Origin: Planctomycetaceae bacterium
Lineage (GTDB): Bacteria > Planctomycetota > Planctomycetia > Pirellulales > Pirellulaceae
Assembly: GCA_024642205.1 (NCBI GenBank)
Contig: JAHEBQ010000038.1
Span: forward strand, 1-61,537
DNA: 61,537 nt
Direction: 5' to 3'
The translations under genes and the position numbers were made by a program. The notes under the pieces were generated by a model. The model was not told the DNA's origin, did no database searches, and was given only the letters and a program-made list of their open reading frames with translations. This document shows, piece after piece, positions 18,448-27,290 of the stretch. Positions within the stretch are counted from its first letter, which is position 1. Each line of letters starts with the position of its first letter.

Positions 18448-19725
18448 CTATGCAACCGAGCGTTTCGAGTCGCCGCCGTGAAGACAGAAGATGTCATCCC
18501 AGGCGTGGTCGAGTCGTTGGAAGGAATCCTCGGGCGATTCTGCGATCCAGCGGCCCTCAGAGTCGCACTGGCTGAGGCCCAGACGACTGAGTTTCGCCAA
18601 GGCGTCATCGATTTCGAAATCGACCTGCAGTGAAAACGATTTTGCCAGGTAGCGTTCTGCTGCCAGGTCCAGTTCCTGTTTCGTCCAGCCCCAACTCGGA
18701 GCCTGGTGCCACAACAGAAACCAGGCCAGGATGGCCTCGCGAAACTCCTGTTCTTCCGCCTCATCGAGCAAACGGCATAGGACTCCGGCGTTATTGTCGA
18801 GATTTTGAAAGTACAGACTGCGTGTCAGGTTCAGCTGATATTTGTCCTTCGTCCGAAGGTAACCGAGAAATGACTTGATTCCGTACCCCAGCGTGCCGGC
18901 CAGGATTCCAAGGAAAGAAAGCATTCCGGCAACCGTCGCCGTCGCCAGGAGTGCGATACCCTTGATGATCTTGACCAATGCCAACACCATACCGGAGAGG
19001 GTCGGCAGAATGATCTTGCCTTGGTCGAAACGGGTGATCTTCACTCGCGTCCCCGGAAGCAACATGTCCAAGTCCATCTTGGGAATGTTTTTGAACAGTT
19101 TCAGGTAAACTCGATTCGGATCGGCGGCTTGTTCAAGTTGATTGCCCTGTCGCAATTGAAAAACGACAACCAGTCGTTGATAGATCGGCACGTCCACCTG
19201 TTCCTCCCGATATCGATTTCGAAAACGCCGACGGGTCCGTGATCCAACGACGTCGCCGCGGGAATAGACTTCGAGCCTCTCGTATAGATCGAAGTCGACG
19301 TGCAAGTTGATTCCCCAATCGCTTGCGGCCCCGATTGCTGATTCTATGTGTTCGCGATCCAATCGTGTGAAATTTGCCCGTTCCAGCAATTCGATCGTAT
19401 TGGCAAAAAAGTTCGACGCCGCCGCTTCCAGCGTCGTTGACGAGTCGACCCCCGATTGGTTGGTGACGGAGAATGTGTCTCGGTCGGGGTCCAATAGCGA
19501 ATAGGCGTTTTTGAGATCTTCCATTCGCCGCTTGAATTCGAAGTGAAATGTGGCATCGAGAATGTTGCACAATTCAAGGAATCGAACCCGCCGCTGGCCA
19601 CTCAGATGTTCCGCAAGACAATCCACCAAATCGGATTTTCGAATCGGAATGAAGTGCTCCTGGATGTTGACGCCAGCGCTTGGTCCATCGTCGGTTGTTG
19701 TCGGAACGGGTATGCTTGATGTCAC
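18448..19725 (-). CDS. DUF3754 (TMEM143-like) membrane protein
   Basis: A 425-aa protein starting with GTG 19725, preceded by GAGGG. The N-terminal EHFIPIRKSDLVDCLAEHL matches the opening of the DUF3754/TMEM143 family, and FKNIPKMDLDMLLPGTRVKITRFDQ precedes the membrane part as in that family. Two adjacent hydrophobic segments lie around residues 245-295 (MVLALVKIIKGIALLATATV and MLSFLGILAGTLGYG), followed by a soluble C-terminal region. No biochemical function is established for the family; plant and animal members are organellar membrane proteins. It converges with the kinase gene. The assignment rests on motif recall. Confidence 0.7.
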   Translation of the reverse strand: MTSSIPVPTTTDDGPSAGVNIQEHFIPIRKSDLVDCLAEHLSGQRRVRFLELCNILDATFHFEFKRRMEDLKNAYSLLDPDRDTFSVTNQSGVDSSTTLEAAASNFFANTIELLERANFTRLDREHIESAIGAASDWGINLHVDFDLYERLEVYSRGDVVGSRTRRRFRNRYREEQVDVPIYQRLVVVFQLRQGNQLEQAADPNRVYLKLFKNIPKMDLDMLLPGTRVKITRFDQGKIILPTLSGMVLALVKIIKGIALLATATVAGMLSFLGILAGTLGYGIKSFLGYLRTKDKYQLNLTRSLYFQNLDNNAGVLCRLLDEAEEQEFREAILAWFLLWHQAPSWGWTKQELDLAAERYLAKSFSLQVDFEIDDALAKLSRLGLSQCDSEGRWIAESPEDSFQRLDHAWDDIFCLHGGDSKRSVA

Positions 19726-20103
19726 GATTCCCTCGTGTTTTTTTGGCCGATTCGAAGGCGGATCGTACTGAAACGCGGCGGTTGACCCAAGATCAATCGT
19801 AGTTTGTCGGGAAAAAGCTGGAGCCGGGTAGTTCGGAAATACACGCGTTGGCTTCTGTGTCTAAGGAATATCCAGGGCATCCGAGCGGATCGCCGGCAGG
19901 AAACCAATCCGGCTTTGTGATCCGGAGAGCAGGGTCTGATGGCCGACGATTCGTGTTCGTGGAAATAGGGAGGATGGTCGAGAATTCTTCGGGTCTTTTG
20001 ACAAAACAGGGTGGATTGAATCAACTTCGTTTCAACCAATCACAAGCCACGTCGAGAGTGAAGAATATTCTTGGATAAGAAAACCATAAATTTGAATTTT
20101 CAG
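19726..20103. other. intergenic, no recognised gene
   Basis: About 380 bases between the DUF3754 gene start and the DUF1552 remnant. No remnant of the DUF1587/DUF1592-type gene that often precedes DUF1552 was recognised here, and no clear promoter. Confidence 0.4.
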
Positions 20104-21372
20104 AGGTGCGTCGACCGGCGGATGATGTCACACGGTGCTGGCATTTCGTTTACGCTTCCTGTTCTCAGCGCAAGACACCGGCGATTGCAGCGGACAGCGA
20201 ACCCGGACGACCCAAGTGTTTTGTGGTGATGACACTGGGTTTCGGGCTGCACGCGGACAACTTGAATCCGGGACCAGCGGGACGCGATTAGAAACCAGTC
20301 GCGACCTCAAGCCGATTGACGATCTGCGAAACAAGTATACGGGTATCTCTGGCTCGTCGCATCCATGGGTAGCGACGGTCATCGCGCCGAAGCGAGTCTG
20401 AACACGGCCAACCCTGTGGGCAGTCCAGGTCGCTCAAAGAACTCCATTTCGATTGACCCGTGCATGGTCATGTGCCGGGGGGGACACACTCGATTCCGTC
20501 GCTGGTGTTGAGTAGTTGCGGCAGTGACAATCCGATTTTATATGGAAAACAACGCAATGATTCCAGCGCTTTTGTCGCTGCGGCAGTTGTTGGAACAACT
20601 GTTTGTGGACAACTCAAGGGCCGAGCCAGCGAAACAGGCAGTTCGCATAACAGAAGGCCGCAGCTTCATGGATCTGGTCACTGAAGATGCACGGCGTTCG
20701 CAGGCCGAATTGGAACATGCGACAAGGATCGGCTCGATCAATATTTTACCAGCGTTCGAGGTTTGGAAAAACGAATGGCCTCATCGGAACAAAGGGCTCG
20801 CGCACCAAGGCTCAAGGCGAATGCCGAAAAAACAATCGGCATTGGAAACTCGCAGGATTTAATCGGCCGGCAGCGACGGATGTGAGATGTGATTCGATTG
20901 GCCCTGGAAACGGACTCCACCCGTTTCATTGTGTATCACCTCGGTGGATGCAGGGTTGTCGTTCCGATTCCCGGCGTTGACGAAGGGTAATACGGTTCCA
21001 GTCACCACGGAATGGATGAAAACGAGCCGGAGCAGGTCGCGGTTGACCTGACTGCGGTTATCTCTGCCTGGACGGAATATTTTTTTTTGGGTTAAAGGGA
21101 GTGACCGACAACGGGAGCGGCCTGCTGGATCGGACTTCGGTATTGTTGACCAGCAATCGTGGTAACCGGTCCAATCTAAGTAACCAAGACATGCCAGTGA
21201 TGTTGGCAGGTGGTGGTTTTCGCCATGGGCAACATCTGGCATTTGATCAAAACCGAAACTACGATTGCCCAACCTGTTTGTCAGTTTGATGTAGCCAATG
21301 GGTATGAAAGAGAGCAGGTTTGCCAGTGGTACGGGGACGATGGCCGGGCTGGAGATCGTTGCGTTGGCTTGA
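20104..21372 (+). pseudogene. decayed DUF1552-family gene
   Basis: Pieces of one DUF1552 protein can be read in order, in changing frames. They are RRMMSHGAGISFTLPVLSA, then [187 protein letters not shown] and GTGTMAGLEIVA. At least eight frame changes and five in-frame stops (20289, 20883, 20988, 21093, 21292) interrupt it, so it cannot make a full protein. An 8-T run at 21081-21088 precedes one break. Intact homologues are exported, poorly characterised proteins abundant in Planctomycetes, usually beside cytochrome-type DUF1592 genes; that partner is absent here. Confidence 0.88.
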
Positions 21373-21527
21373 TGAAAGTTACATCAACAGTGGTTAGCGC
21401 TGGCTTACGACCTCCTGTGATTGAATTCACATCATTGCATTTCGTCGATCACTCTCCGGATATCGATCGGGAGCACTTGCATTCCAGCTGGTTGAGTATT
21501 GGAGACTCGGCAACGGGCAGCGCTAGA

Positions 21528-22508
21528 TCAGGAGTTCACATAACCATTGGTGACAAACCAATCCCAGGCGTCGCGCAATGCATCTTCGACGCTGCCGATC
21601 CGGTAGCCCAGTTCGCGTTTGGCTTTGTCGCTGTTGTAATAGTGAAACATCTGTCCCATCTGCGTCGCCGCCGAGTTGAGTTGTGTTTCCGACTGTCTGA
21701 GTTTTCCCACCAGGTCGCCCGATTTTCCGACCATCGTTGCCAACCAGTCGGGAAGCTTTCTTCGCGGTCCGCGCCGTTCCATGACATGGGCCATGATTCT
21801 CCAGAGATCGAGGTAGCTCATGTTTTCGCCCCCGAGAATGTAGCGCTGACCGGTTTGGCCATGCGCGATCGCCGAGATGATTCCGTCGGCAACATCGCGG
21901 ACATCTGCAACACAGCAGCCGCCGGCAGGTGCAAACGGTACAGGGCTTTTTGCAATGGCCAACATCATCGCACCCGAAGATGGCTTCCAGTCGTAAGGCC
22001 CCACCATGAAACCCGGGTTCACGATGACGGCATCAAGTCCTCGAGAGACTTCCAGGATTACGGCCGATTCAGATTCGCGTTTTGACACGACGTAGGAACA
22101 GGCCGGTTTGGGGGGATCGAGTTTGGTCTCATCGCCCGGTTCTGATTCGCTGGCGGCCCCCAAGGCGTCAACCGAGCTGACGTGAATCATCCGAATGTGC
22201 CTGCGTCGGGCCGCCTCCGCGATCTTTGCCGTCGCGTCCACGTTGATTTTCCGACTGGCTTCGAGTTTGGACCAACCAAGCTGGATCATGGCAGCTGAGT
22301 GAATCACGACATCAACGCCGTCCAGCGCCATCGAGACATCGGATGCTTCATTCAAATCAATCAACATGGGTTCATGTTCGAGACCGTCTAATGCGGCCTG
22401 ATTGGACGAGTGTCGCAAGGAAACCACGATTTCGTGCCCTTGATTCTGTAAGGCACGAACGAGGTTGTTGCCCAGAAATCCGGTTCCGCCTGTGATCAAG
22501 ATTCGCAT
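21528..22508 (-). CDS. NAD-dependent epimerase/dehydratase (extended SDR, HpnA/DFR-like)
   Basis: A 326-aa extended short-chain dehydrogenase. TGGTGFLGNN at residues 6-15 is the dinucleotide-binding motif. The catalytic Ser lies in HVSSVDALG and the Tyr/Lys pair in YVVSK. The AMIQLGWSKLEASRKINVDAT segment and overall pattern resemble dihydroflavonol-reductase-like SDRs, including HpnA found with hopanoid genes. The reaction is probably reduction or epimerisation of a nucleotide-sugar or lipid ketone; no hopanoid genes are in the window. It is divergent from the GNAT acyltransferase gene, with a 187-bp shared promoter region. Confidence 0.88.
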   Translation of the reverse strand: MRILITGGTGFLGNNLVRALQNQGHEIVVSLRHSSNQAALDGLEHEPMLIDLNEASDVSMALDGVDVVIHSAAMIQLGWSKLEASRKINVDATAKIAEAARRRHIRMIHVSSVDALGAASESEPGDETKLDPPKPACSYVVSKRESESAVILEVSRGLDAVIVNPGFMVGPYDWKPSSGAMMLAIAKSPVPFAPAGGCCVADVRDVADGIISAIAHGQTGQRYILGGENMSYLDLWRIMAHVMERRGPRRKLPDWLATMVGKSGDLVGKLRQSETQLNSAATQMGQMFHYYNSDKAKRELGYRIGSVEDALRDAWDWFVTNGYVNS

Positions 22509-22695
22509 GGTTGGGGAAAGAGCCTGGTAACAGTGATGGAAGTGGATGAATTGCCGGGACGAAGAAATTTACGAAGGTTATTCGCCGATGATTCTGAATT
22601 AACCTTGAATCTTTGTTAACCCAGACTGTTGATTGGATCGACAAAGGAATAGATTATATCGGTTAATTTTAGCAGGCCTGTTTTGAAAATTCGTA

Positions 22696-23829
22696 ATGAC
22701 CTCAAATTCGATCTCGATTGAGCAAGTAGCAACAAAAGCCCAGCAAAAAAAATTTATCCAGTTTGCCTGGGAGCTCTACTCAGGCGATCCCAACTGGATT
22801 CCGCCATTGCTCATGAACATTCGTGAATTGCTGAATTACAAGCAGCATCCCTTCTATGACCATGCCGAAATCCAGACGTTTCTGGCCATTCGTGGTGGTA
22901 AAGTCGTTGGTCGAATCGCCTCGATCATCGACCGGGCGCATAATTTGTATCACAAAGAAGAGCTTGGGATGTTCGGTTTTTTTGAGTCCATCGATGATCA
23001 GGACGTCGCTAACGCGCTGTTTGACGCCGCCAGGCAGTGGTTTGCCGAACGGAACATTTTCCGCATGCGGGGTCCGGCAAACCCGTCCCAGAACTACGAA
23101 TGGGGTTTGCTCGTCGAAGGATTTCACTCGCCTCCAACGTTTATGATGACTTACAACAAACCATATTTCGGAAAACTCGTTGAGTCTTACGGATTTGTGA
23201 AATCACAGGACATGTACGCTTACCTGGCCCATGTCGACATGCTTAAGGAGCTTGATCCAAAATTGATGTTCATCGCGGAAGAAGCACGGAAACGTTTTCA
23301 CGTTGACGTGCGGCCGATTGACAAAAAGAACTTCGCCAGGGACATCGTCAGTTTTCTCAAGATTTACAATGCGGCACTACCGGGGCAATGGGGGTTTACC
23401 CCGATGTCGGAAGGCGAACTCAAGGCCACGGCGGCCGGTTTGAAGCATTTGATTGTCGCCGAAATGACAACGATTGCCGAAGTCGAAGGGCGACCTGTCG
23501 GCGTTGTGTTTGGTCTGCTCGACTACAATCCGATTATCAAAAAAATCAATGGGCGACTTTTTCCATTTGGGTTTTTGAGGCTTTTGATGGGGCGAAAAAA
23601 GATCACGAAAATTCGCTTGATCAGCACCAACGTGATTCCGGAATACCAACGCTGGGGGTTGGGTTTGGTTCTGATGAACCGGCTATTGCCTGACGCCTTG
23701 AAGTGGGGTGTCCGGGAGGCCGAATTTTCGTGGGTTCTTGAATCGAACAAGCTTTCTCGCGGCACATTGGAACGAGGTGGGTCGAAACGGGACAAGACCT
23801 ATCGAATATACGACTATGAACCGCAATAA
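22696..23829 (+). CDS. GNAT-fold acyltransferase-like protein
   Basis: A 377-aa protein. Segments GDPNWIPPLL, HPFYDHAEIQTFLAIRGGKVVGRIASIID, LGMFGFFESIDD and GPANPSQNYEWGLLVEGF are hallmarks of a conserved bacterial GNAT-superfamily group of about 380 residues. Near 320-345, ISTNVIPEYQRWGLGLVLMNRL has the acyl-CoA/ACP-binding V-x-x-x-x-(Q/R)-x-x-G-x-G/A logic of GNAT folds. Family members are linked by context to lipid or amino-acyl-lipid metabolism in other bacteria; no reaction is proven here. A ketosynthase-like gene follows 149 bp downstream in the same direction, consistent with an acyl-lipid role. Confidence 0.75.
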   Translation: MTSNSISIEQVATKAQQKKFIQFAWELYSGDPNWIPPLLMNIRELLNYKQHPFYDHAEIQTFLAIRGGKVVGRIASIIDRAHNLYHKEELGMFGFFESIDDQDVANALFDAARQWFAERNIFRMRGPANPSQNYEWGLLVEGFHSPPTFMMTYNKPYFGKLVESYGFVKSQDMYAYLAHVDMLKELDPKLMFIAEEARKRFHVDVRPIDKKNFARDIVSFLKIYNAALPGQWGFTPMSEGELKATAAGLKHLIVAEMTTIAEVEGRPVGVVFGLLDYNPIIKKINGRLFPFGFLRLLMGRKKITKIRLISTNVIPEYQRWGLGLVLMNRLLPDALKWGVREAEFSWVLESNKLSRGTLERGGSKRDKTYRIYDYEPQ

Positions 23830-23896
23830 TTGAGGTTTGCTGACCGAGGAGCATGGCTCTCGGGATTTTCCCTTTGGTCCGCCAACCGGTCGCCGT

Positions 23897-23918
23897 CCGT
23901 TACACTGAGTCGTAACGG
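23897..23918. repeat. 7-bp inverted repeat between acyltransferase and ketosynthase-like genes
   Basis: CCGTTAC (23897-23903) and GTAACGG (23912-23918) flank an 8-base loop, 67 bp after the acyltransferase stop. No T-run follows, so it is either a weak terminator or an operator for the ketosynthase-like gene starting at 23979. Confidence 0.35.
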
Positions 23919-23978
23919 CGACTTGATTCATGGCGATTTTTCAACCTTTGTAACGTGTTTTAATTGCGTAAGCTCTGA

Positions 23979-25232
23979 ATGAATTCCAGTCGCGAAGTTG
24001 TAATTACTGGCCTCGGTGTCGTTTCATCGATTGGGATTGGCTGCGAGTCGTTCTGGCATTCGTTGTTGGAGGGCAAAAGCGGGGTCGCGGTTCGTGAAGA
24101 ATTTGCCGGTACCGAATTGCCTTATCGAATCGCTGCCCCCGTTAACGGCTTTGATCCAAAACAGTACGTCAAGCCGCGGAAGGCGATCAAGATTATGTGC
24201 CCTCCTATCCAATTCGGATGTGCCGCAGCGGCGATGGCGTTTGAGCATGCTGGACTGGATCGTGAAACCATCTCTCCGGATCGAATCGGGACGGTATTTG
24301 GAACTGAGACATTTTTTGCCGACCCGAGCGAAGTCGCGGATGTTTTCCAAAAATGCACGGTCGATCGCGATTATCAACATGATCGGTGGGGTGAGTTCGC
24401 GATGCGGGAAATTCAACCTCTTTGGATGCTGAAGTACCTGCCCAATATGGCGGCTTCCCACATTTCGATCGCGCTGGACGCCCGGGGACCCAGCAATTCA
24501 ATTTGCCAGGGGGAAGTCTCGGGTCTGTTGGCGTTGATCGAGGCCGCCGATCTGATCCGCCGAGGTGTGGTCGACGTCGTTTTGGCGGGAGGTACCGGTT
24601 CGCAAATGGCGTTGACGTCGATGCTTTACCGCGGCACGGACCTGCTGAGCAAACGAATCCATGAACCGGAAAAAGCGTCCCGACCATTCGACGAGGCGCG
24701 GGATGGGATGGTCGTCGGCGAGGGTGCTGGTGCATTGGTTTTGGAGTCGGCCGAACACGCCGCGGCACGCGGTGCGACGCAGCTGGCGACGTTGGCTGGC
24801 TGGTCGAGATCGTTTCAAAATCCAACCAGTCCAGATTTCAGCGATGCGATCAAACACAACTTTGAGACGGCCCTGGGGCTTGCCGGAAAGTCGTCCAACG
24901 AGATTAGCCTCGTTAATGCCAACGCGTCTGGCAGCATTCATGGTGATTGGGTCGAAGCCCAGGCGATTTATTCAGTTTTTGGAAATGAGATTCCGGTTGT
25001 TGCCCATAAGAGCAACTTTGGAAATATCGGGCCTGGGACGTCCATTGTTGAACTCATCGGAGCCGTGCTGTCCCACCAGCAGGCGGTTTGTCCCCCTACG
25101 ATTAACTGTGAATCGACCGATTCGACCTGCCAAATCAATGTCGTCAAGCACCGGTCGGCGATTGGACGCACCGGGATCCTGAAATCCAGTTTTTCCGCAA
25201 CTGGCCAAATCGGCTCTGTTGTCCTGGTTTGA
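23979..25232 (+). CDS. ketosynthase-fold protein lacking all catalytic residues (CLF/KS-beta-like)
   Basis: A 417-aa protein with the FabF/KAS-II fold throughout (VVITGLGVVSSIG, FDEARDGMVVGEGAGALVLE). Where the nucleophile Cys sits (GPNxxxxxACATG) this protein reads GPSNSICQGEVSG, putting Glu179 at the Cys position. The first catalytic His (NAHGT) is Asn315 (VNANASG) and the second (KSxxGH) is Asn349 (KSNFGN); the conserved Lys344 remains. Condensation by the normal mechanism is therefore impossible. Chain-length factors of type II polyketide, aryl-polyene and related systems are such inactive partners of an active ketosynthase. The expected partner is not adjacent; the nearest ketosynthase in the window is the FabH-like one at 0.6-1.6 kb. 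It may be a scaffold, chain-length factor or binding protein. Confidence 0.85.
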   Translation: MNSSREVVITGLGVVSSIGIGCESFWHSLLEGKSGVAVREEFAGTELPYRIAAPVNGFDPKQYVKPRKAIKIMCPPIQFGCAAAAMAFEHAGLDRETISPDRIGTVFGTETFFADPSEVADVFQKCTVDRDYQHDRWGEFAMREIQPLWMLKYLPNMAASHISIALDARGPSNSICQGEVSGLLALIEAADLIRRGVVDVVLAGGTGSQMALTSMLYRGTDLLSKRIHEPEKASRPFDEARDGMVVGEGAGALVLESAEHAAARGATQLATLAGWSRSFQNPTSPDFSDAIKHNFETALGLAGKSSNEISLVNANASGSIHGDWVEAQAIYSVFGNEIPVVAHKSNFGNIGPGTSIVELIGAVLSHQQAVCPPTINCESTDSTCQINVVKHRSAIGRTGILKSSFSATGQIGSVVLV

Positions 25233-25542
25233 ACCTGGCCGCAAGAGGCTGTTTTCAATCAAATCGGAAATCTTCTGCTTTGACAGTCTCTCCGCATGCG
25301 CTCGACTCGCTGTATTCCCAGTCTTTTAACCGGCACGATGGTCGTACCAGATACGCGAATCAGGTGGCGCGAATCAGGTGGGACAGGCATTGTATCAACT
25401 CGTCCTACGAGTCGATGGATGCGGAGGGCCAAAACGGCTTTCGATCGGGACTTGGGATGGCCGTTCGATATGCTGCGCCTGGACCGGCAAGCTAAATCGC
25501 GTTCGAATACGATGAGGTTTTTTGATTGTATGGCAGGCAATA
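25233..25542. other. intergenic between convergent genes
   Basis: About 310 bases between convergent ketosynthase-like and queA genes. A run of similar short phrases (gcgaatcaggtggc and gcgaatcaggtggg around 25355-25382) forms a small tandem duplication. No gene or clear terminator was seen. Confidence 0.4.
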
Positions 25543-26619
25543 CTACGTAATCAGCATCGCGTCGCCATAGCTGAAAAACCGGTACTTTTCCTGGATCGCT
25601 TCATCGTACGCGCGCTTCATTAACTCATCCCCGCCAAATGTGCGAATCATGACCAACAATGTGCTGCGGGGAAGGTGAAAATTCGTCAGCAAGCCATCAA
25701 TGGTTTTGAACTGGTAGGGTGGCCGGATAAACAAATCCGTTTCTCCGCTCCAGGCTTTCAATTCGCCTTCCGCCCCCGCCGTTTCGAGCACACGAACACT
25801 TGTTGTCCCGACAGCAATGATTCGTCCTCCCCGATCTCGCGTCTGGTTAATCAGGTTGACCGATTTCTCAGAAATGGAACCTCGCTCGAAATGCATTTGG
25901 TGAGCGGACAAATCATCAACGGTGACAGGGCGAAAAGTGCCGATTCCCACGTGTAATGTAACCTGGGCGATTTGGACTCCCGCGTCAATGATACGGTTGA
26001 GTAGCCGTTTCGTTAAATGCAAGCCCGCGGTTGGCGCAGCCACGGCCCCGGACTCTTTTGCGAACACGGTTTGATAATTCACGAGATCCGAATCGACCAT
26101 GTGGCCACCGCGAATGTAGTTGGGAAGCGGTACTCGCCCAACGATTTCAAGAATCTCCTCCGTTGTGCCTTTGGCGTCCGGCTTGACGACCCACGAACCA
26201 TCCTCCAGTCGGGCAATCAATTCAAGCGACATGCGTTCCGTACCGTGGCGATCTTGCAGCGTGATCTTTTCACCCGGCTGTGCTTTTCCCCGTGTCTTGC
26301 ACAGTATGCGCCAGTTGCCGCCTTGATCGGCCTCGAGAAACAGACCCTGCCACCTCCCGCGAGTCCGCGATCGGTGGCCCTCAAGTTTGGCCGGAATGAC
26401 TTTCGTATTGTTTAAAACCAGGCAGTCTCCATCCCGCAGTAATTGATCCAGGTCTCGGATGTAGCAGTGATCGATCGTCGCCGCACCGCGATCGATCGTC
26501 ATCAACCGCGCGTCTTCGCGATTTGACAATGGATGTTGCGCGATCAACTCTTTGGGGAGTGTGTAATCGTAACAATCAGCTGATTGATAACGACTCGTAT
26601 TCGATCCGTATTTGGTCAT
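25543..26619 (-). CDS. queA: S-adenosylmethionine:tRNA ribosyltransferase-isomerase
   Basis: A 358-aa protein, close to the usual QueA length. Family signatures are clear: YDYTLPKELIAQHPLSNRE at the N-terminus, DCLVLNNTKVIPAKL, SGAVAAPTAGLHLT, TLHVGIGTFRPV, and TNFHLPRSTLLVMIRTFGG near the end. The enzyme transfers the ribosyl part of SAM to preQ1 at tRNA position 34 to make epoxyqueuosine, the penultimate step of queuosine synthesis, in the cytoplasm. No other queuosine gene is adjacent. ATG 26619 is used; no strong ribosome site is visible. Confidence 0.97.
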   Translation of the reverse strand: MTKYGSNTSRYQSADCYDYTLPKELIAQHPLSNREDARLMTIDRGAATIDHCYIRDLDQLLRDGDCLVLNNTKVIPAKLEGHRSRTRGRWQGLFLEADQGGNWRILCKTRGKAQPGEKITLQDRHGTERMSLELIARLEDGSWVVKPDAKGTTEEILEIVGRVPLPNYIRGGHMVDSDLVNYQTVFAKESGAVAAPTAGLHLTKRLLNRIIDAGVQIAQVTLHVGIGTFRPVTVDDLSAHQMHFERGSISEKSVNLINQTRDRGGRIIAVGTTSVRVLETAGAEGELKAWSGETDLFIRPPYQFKTIDGLLTNFHLPRSTLLVMIRTFGGDELMKRAYDEAIQEKYRFFSYGDAMLIT

Positions 26620-27167
26620 TGGTTAGCTTTGCGATCGATCGGGCCCGATTGGATTTGAAGTTGTAAGCTGTTTTTAGTCTGGGCAGTAGGGCAACCCCGG
26701 CAACCCCAAACTCCGTGCCCGTTTCCAGACGCCCCCGGCCCGCGAAACGATTTTCCCGAACAAGCTACGTTTGAGTGACTCGCTGGATTTGCGCTCACTC
26801 ATGGGGTTTCCCTATAGGTTCGCAGATTCTCCGGATTGCCGCACGGGTACGATCAGCAATCGTGAAAGCCTGTTCAAGAGAAAACGTCGCGAGAGCATCA
26901 TGTCTTCGTTGATGACTAAAGCAATTCCCGAGGGGGTTGATTTTCGGAGGATCGTAGCTTCAGGGACGGAATTCGATTGAAAATCCCTGGCCAATTACTG
27001 GCAACAAGCAAAACAAACCGAAAATGCAACGGATTTCGTGTTTGGAGTGAGAGTGGGAATTTAGTGGCGGGAAATACAAAAAAATTTTGGTTTTTTGAAC
27101 TTCAAAAACTCAATGAAAATCGCACTTTATTCGGTTTTTCCCGGATTTTCGTACGATTTCTCCAGCA
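26620..27167. other. intergenic between divergent queA and mraZ
   Basis: About 550 bases before the mraZ promoter. Short frames only; A/T-rich near 27060-27130. Nothing recognisable apart from the promoter elements annotated separately. Confidence 0.45.
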
Positions 27168-27195
27168 TTGACCCAAGATTCGAAATCATTATCTT
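27168..27195 (+). promoter_or_regulatory. sigma-70-type promoter of mraZ
   Basis: TTGACC (27168-27173), a 16-base spacer and TATCTT (27190-27195) fit a housekeeping promoter. Transcription would begin close to 27202, inside the TGGG repeat array. Confidence 0.6.
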
Positions 27196-27230
27196 GGGAG
27201 GCCAGTGGGAGGAAATGGTAATCGGTGGGA
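27195..27230 (+). promoter_or_regulatory. MraZ-box operator (TGGG repeats at about 10-bp spacing)
   Basis: TGGG/TGGT units start at 27195, 27206, 27216 (TGGT) and 27226. The last three read TGGGA, TGGTA, TGGGA with exactly five bases between units. MraZ is known to bind TGGGN repeats separated by five bases in its own promoter. The array overlaps the predicted transcription start, so autorepression is expected. Confidence 0.75.
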
Positions 27231-27290
27231 TCGCAGACAGTTCACTCGACGGTCCTCAAACACGCTCACCAACCCAATTCAAGGTAAACC

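Noticed and set aside
21210..22085. 291-codon open frame on the plus strand
   Set aside because: It begins inside the DUF1552 remnant and runs antisense through the epimerase; no domain is seen.
25355..25382. Short tandem duplication as a mobile-element footprint
   Set aside because: Only about 14 bases are repeated, with no inverted ends or transposase nearby; a simple slippage duplication is enough.
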